DNA of 64,000 nt from Longimicrobium sp. (GTDB taxonomy: Bacteria; Gemmatimonadota; Gemmatimonadetes; Longimicrobiales; Longimicrobiaceae): the NCBI RefSeq assembly GCF_035474595.1, contig NZ_DATIND010000137.1, positions 1-64,000 of the forward strand. Direction: 5' to 3'. The position numbers and the translations under genes were made by a program. This document shows, piece by piece, positions 62,396-64,000 of this stretch (its first letter is position 1; every line of letters starts with the position of its first letter). The notes beneath the pieces are model-generated. The model was not told where the DNA came from. It did no database searches and worked only from the letters and a program-made list of their open reading frames with translations.

Positions 62396-63481
62396 TCACT
62401 GCTCCTCGCCGGACAGGTCGCCGGCCGCGATGTCGGTGTTGCCGCCGTCGTTCTCGGGAAGCACCCAGAACAGCGTGCCGTCGTCGGTCTGCTCCAGCTC
62501 CTGGCCGAAGCGCAGCCCGTGGCCCGCCAGGAACTCGCTGATCTCCTGCAGGCTCTTCTTGCCGAAGTTGTCGATCGAGAGCATCTGCTGCTCGGTGCGC
62601 TGCACCAGGTCGCGCACCGTGTGGATGTTCTCCTTCTGCAGCGAGTTGCGGCTGCGCACCGAGAGCTCGGTCAGGTCCTCGATGGGCCGGTGCAGCAGCT
62701 CCTGCAGCCGGGGCGGCACGGGGGCGCGCCCCGCGGGAACCGCCGCGCCGGCGCCGGCGCCCTCGCCCCAGCTGCGGTCCAGCCGCCACTCGGGAGTGCC
62801 GCCCGCCAGGAAGGCCAGGTGCTCGATGGCCAGCCGCGCCGCGTACTGCACGGCGTTGCGCACGTCGATCGCCCCGTTGGTCTCCACCTCCAGCACCAGG
62901 CGGTCGAAGTCGGTGCGCTGCCCCACGCGCGTGTCCTCGACCACGAAGTTGGCGCGGGTCACCGGGTTGTAGACGGCGTCCACGCGCACCAGGTCGGCGG
63001 GCATCCCGCGCGGGATGGGGTGCGCCTCGGCCAGCACGAAGCCGCGGCCCTTGTTCACGTACAGCTCGATCCTGAGGTCACGGTCCTCGGTGAGCGTCAG
63101 GATGTGGTGGTCGGGGTTCACCACCTCGACCGCCGGGTGGGCGGTGATGTTGCGGGCCGTCACCGGGCCCGAGGCGCGCGCGCGCAGCTCCAGCACCGCC
63201 TCGTCGGCGTCCTCGGTCATCCGCAGCACCAGTGTCTTCAGGTTGCGGATCACCTGGTGCACGTCCTCCACCACCCCCGCGATCGTCTGGTGCTCGTGCA
63301 GCACGCCGTCGGTGCGGAACGCCCAGACCGCGGCGCCGCGCAGGCTCGACAGCAGGATGCGCCGCATGGTGTTGCCGAGCGTGTGGCCGAAGCCGCGCTC
63401 CAGCGGGCGAAGCACGATCTGCCCCGTGCGCGGCTGCTCGGGCAGGTTCGGCATCTGCAGGCCGGTAATATCGAGTTCCAC
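62396..63481 (-). CDS. rpoA: RNA polymerase alpha subunit
   Basis: 361 aa. The N-terminal domain (LRPLERGFGHTLGNTMRRILLSSL, dimerisation) and the C-terminal domain (DLTELSVRSRNSLQKENIHTVRDLVQRTE, DNFGKKSLQEI) are both present. A linker rich in Gly/Ala/Pro (about 250-280) is longer than usual, and an acidic tail (TDDGTLFWVLPENDGGNTD) ends it. The start is GTG 63481, since GGAGGG lies 5 nt upstream; MPEAGP... further up is in the spacer and not supported. Confidence 0.98.
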   Translation of the reverse strand: MELDITGLQMPNLPEQPRTGQIVLRPLERGFGHTLGNTMRRILLSSLRGAAVWAFRTDGVLHEHQTIAGVVEDVHQVIRNLKTLVLRMTEDADEAVLELRARASGPVTARNITAHPAVEVVNPDHHILTLTEDRDLRIELYVNKGRGFVLAEAHPIPRGMPADLVRVDAVYNPVTRANFVVEDTRVGQRTDFDRLVLEVETNGAIDVRNAVQYAARLAIEHLAFLAGGTPEWRLDRSWGEGAGAGAAVPAGRAPVPPRLQELLHRPIEDLTELSVRSRNSLQKENIHTVRDLVQRTEQQMLSIDNFGKKSLQEISEFLAGHGLRFGQELEQTDDGTLFWVLPENDGGNTDIAAGDLSGEEQ

Positions 63482-63577
63482 TCTATCCCTCCGTAGTGAG
63501 GAAAGAATGCGGGAAAGGACCCGCGCGGCGGCCGCCCCGGAAAGGACGGCCGCCGCCGGGCCCGCTTCCGGCACCGG

Positions 63578-64000
63578 TTACTTGCTGTAGAGCTCGACGA
63601 TGAGCTGCTCCTGCACCGCCAGCGGGATGTCGGCGCGCGTCGGGCGCGTCAGCATCCGGCCGGTGCGGCTCCCCTCGTCCACCGCCAGCCAGGCCACGCT
63701 GGTGGGGCGGCTCTTGGCGGCAAGGGCGGCCTCCACCGGGAGGATGTCCTTGCTCTTGGGGGCGATGCGCACCTCGTCGCCCGGGCCCACCTGGGCGCTC
63801 GGGATGTCGAGCTTGCGGCCGTTCACCTGCACGTGCCCGTGCTTGATGATCTGGCGCGCCTCCTTGCGGCTGGCGCCAAAGCCCATGCGGTACACGATGT
63901 TGTCCAGCCGGCTCTCCAGCGCCACGAGCAGGTTCTCGCCCGTCACGCCGGTCTGGTGCGCGGCCTTCTCGAACAGGTTGCGGAACGGCTTCTCGGCCAC
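63578..64000 (-). CDS. rpsD: 30S ribosomal protein S4 (5' end outside window)
   Basis: 140 C-terminal residues of S4 are seen; the N-terminal region of about 60 aa lies beyond base 64000. TGENLLVALESRLDNIVYRMGFGASRKEARQIIKHGHVQVNG is the S4 RNA-binding domain, and LAVQEQLIVELYSK is the normal end. It precedes rpoA by 96 bp in the alpha operon. A GTG at the window edge is not its true start. Confidence 0.96.
   Translation of the reverse strand: MAEKPFRNLFEKAAHQTGVTGENLLVALESRLDNIVYRMGFGASRKEARQIIKHGHVQVNGRKLDIPSAQVGPGDEVRIAPKSKDILPVEAALAAKSRPTSVAWLAVDEGSRTGRMLTRPTRADIPLAVQEQLIVELYSK

Overview
The window is a GC-rich (about 70 %) bacterial chromosome segment. It has no rRNA, tRNA, CRISPR array or transposase that I can see. 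The mix of a large SecA, BamD, a zinc-ribbon L28, TTG/TAT-like promoters and a huge exopolysaccharide locus fits Gemmatimonadota (Longimicrobium-like); this assignment is inferred from gene style only, not from a search.

Left flank (1-8.1 kb, all minus strand): a cut Rel (p)ppGpp synthetase/hydrolase, RadC, SecA, NadD, BamD and a TPR protein, i.e. housekeeping and envelope genes. Right flank (57.4-64 kb): rpmB, a peptidase E-like protein, an amino-acid-type ABC transporter whose binding protein and permease are one polypeptide, a toxin-antitoxin pair with a frameshifted toxin, and the rpsD-rpoA-rplQ ribosomal operon, cut at the window edge.

Between them (8.3-57.2 kb) lies a roughly 49-kb surface-polysaccharide locus made of tightly overlapping operons. 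(a) Minus strand 12870-8341: ugd, a UDP-xylose synthase-like gene, a UDP-glucuronate epimerase-like gene, a PHP tyrosine phosphatase and a cupin. (b) Divergent plus strand 13073-16212: a short Wza-like protein and a Wzc-like BY-kinase with a tyrosine tail. It is followed by a GNAT-deacetylase-GNAT cassette (16315-19848). (c) Minus 23176-20054: aminotransferase and membrane 4,6-dehydratase for a UDP-4-amino-sugar. (d) Plus 23680-28304: a deacetylase-methyltransferase fusion, a glycosyltransferase, the initiating phosphoglycosyltransferase and a WecD-like N-acyltransferase. (e) Minus 35751-28753: O-carbamoyltransferase, glycosyltransferases, an asparagine-synthase-type amidotransferase and a methyltransferase. 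(f) Minus 47431-36285: UDP-HexNAc dehydrogenase, epimerase, glycosyltransferase, Wzx flippase, nitroreductase, pyruvyltransferase, two tandem Wzy-like polymerases and a methyltransferase. (g) Minus 57191-50370: gmd, rmd, a CobA-HemD fusion, a Wzi-like outer-membrane protein, a deacetylase and a formyltransferase.

Together these genes would make nucleotide sugars (UDP-GlcA, UDP-Xyl, UDP-GalA, UDP-HexNAcA, a UDP-acylamino-sugar, GDP-rhamnose), assemble a repeat unit on undecaprenyl phosphate, flip and polymerise it (Wzx/Wzy), and export it under tyrosine-kinase/phosphatase control. Many decorating enzymes are present: carbamoyl, amide, pyruvyl, methyl, acyl and formyl transfer, and deacetylation. 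Heme genes (hemB, cobA-hemD) are embedded in or next to these operons, which is unusual. Intergenic DNA carries a family of long hairpins and a two-copy dispersed repeat of about 300 bp.
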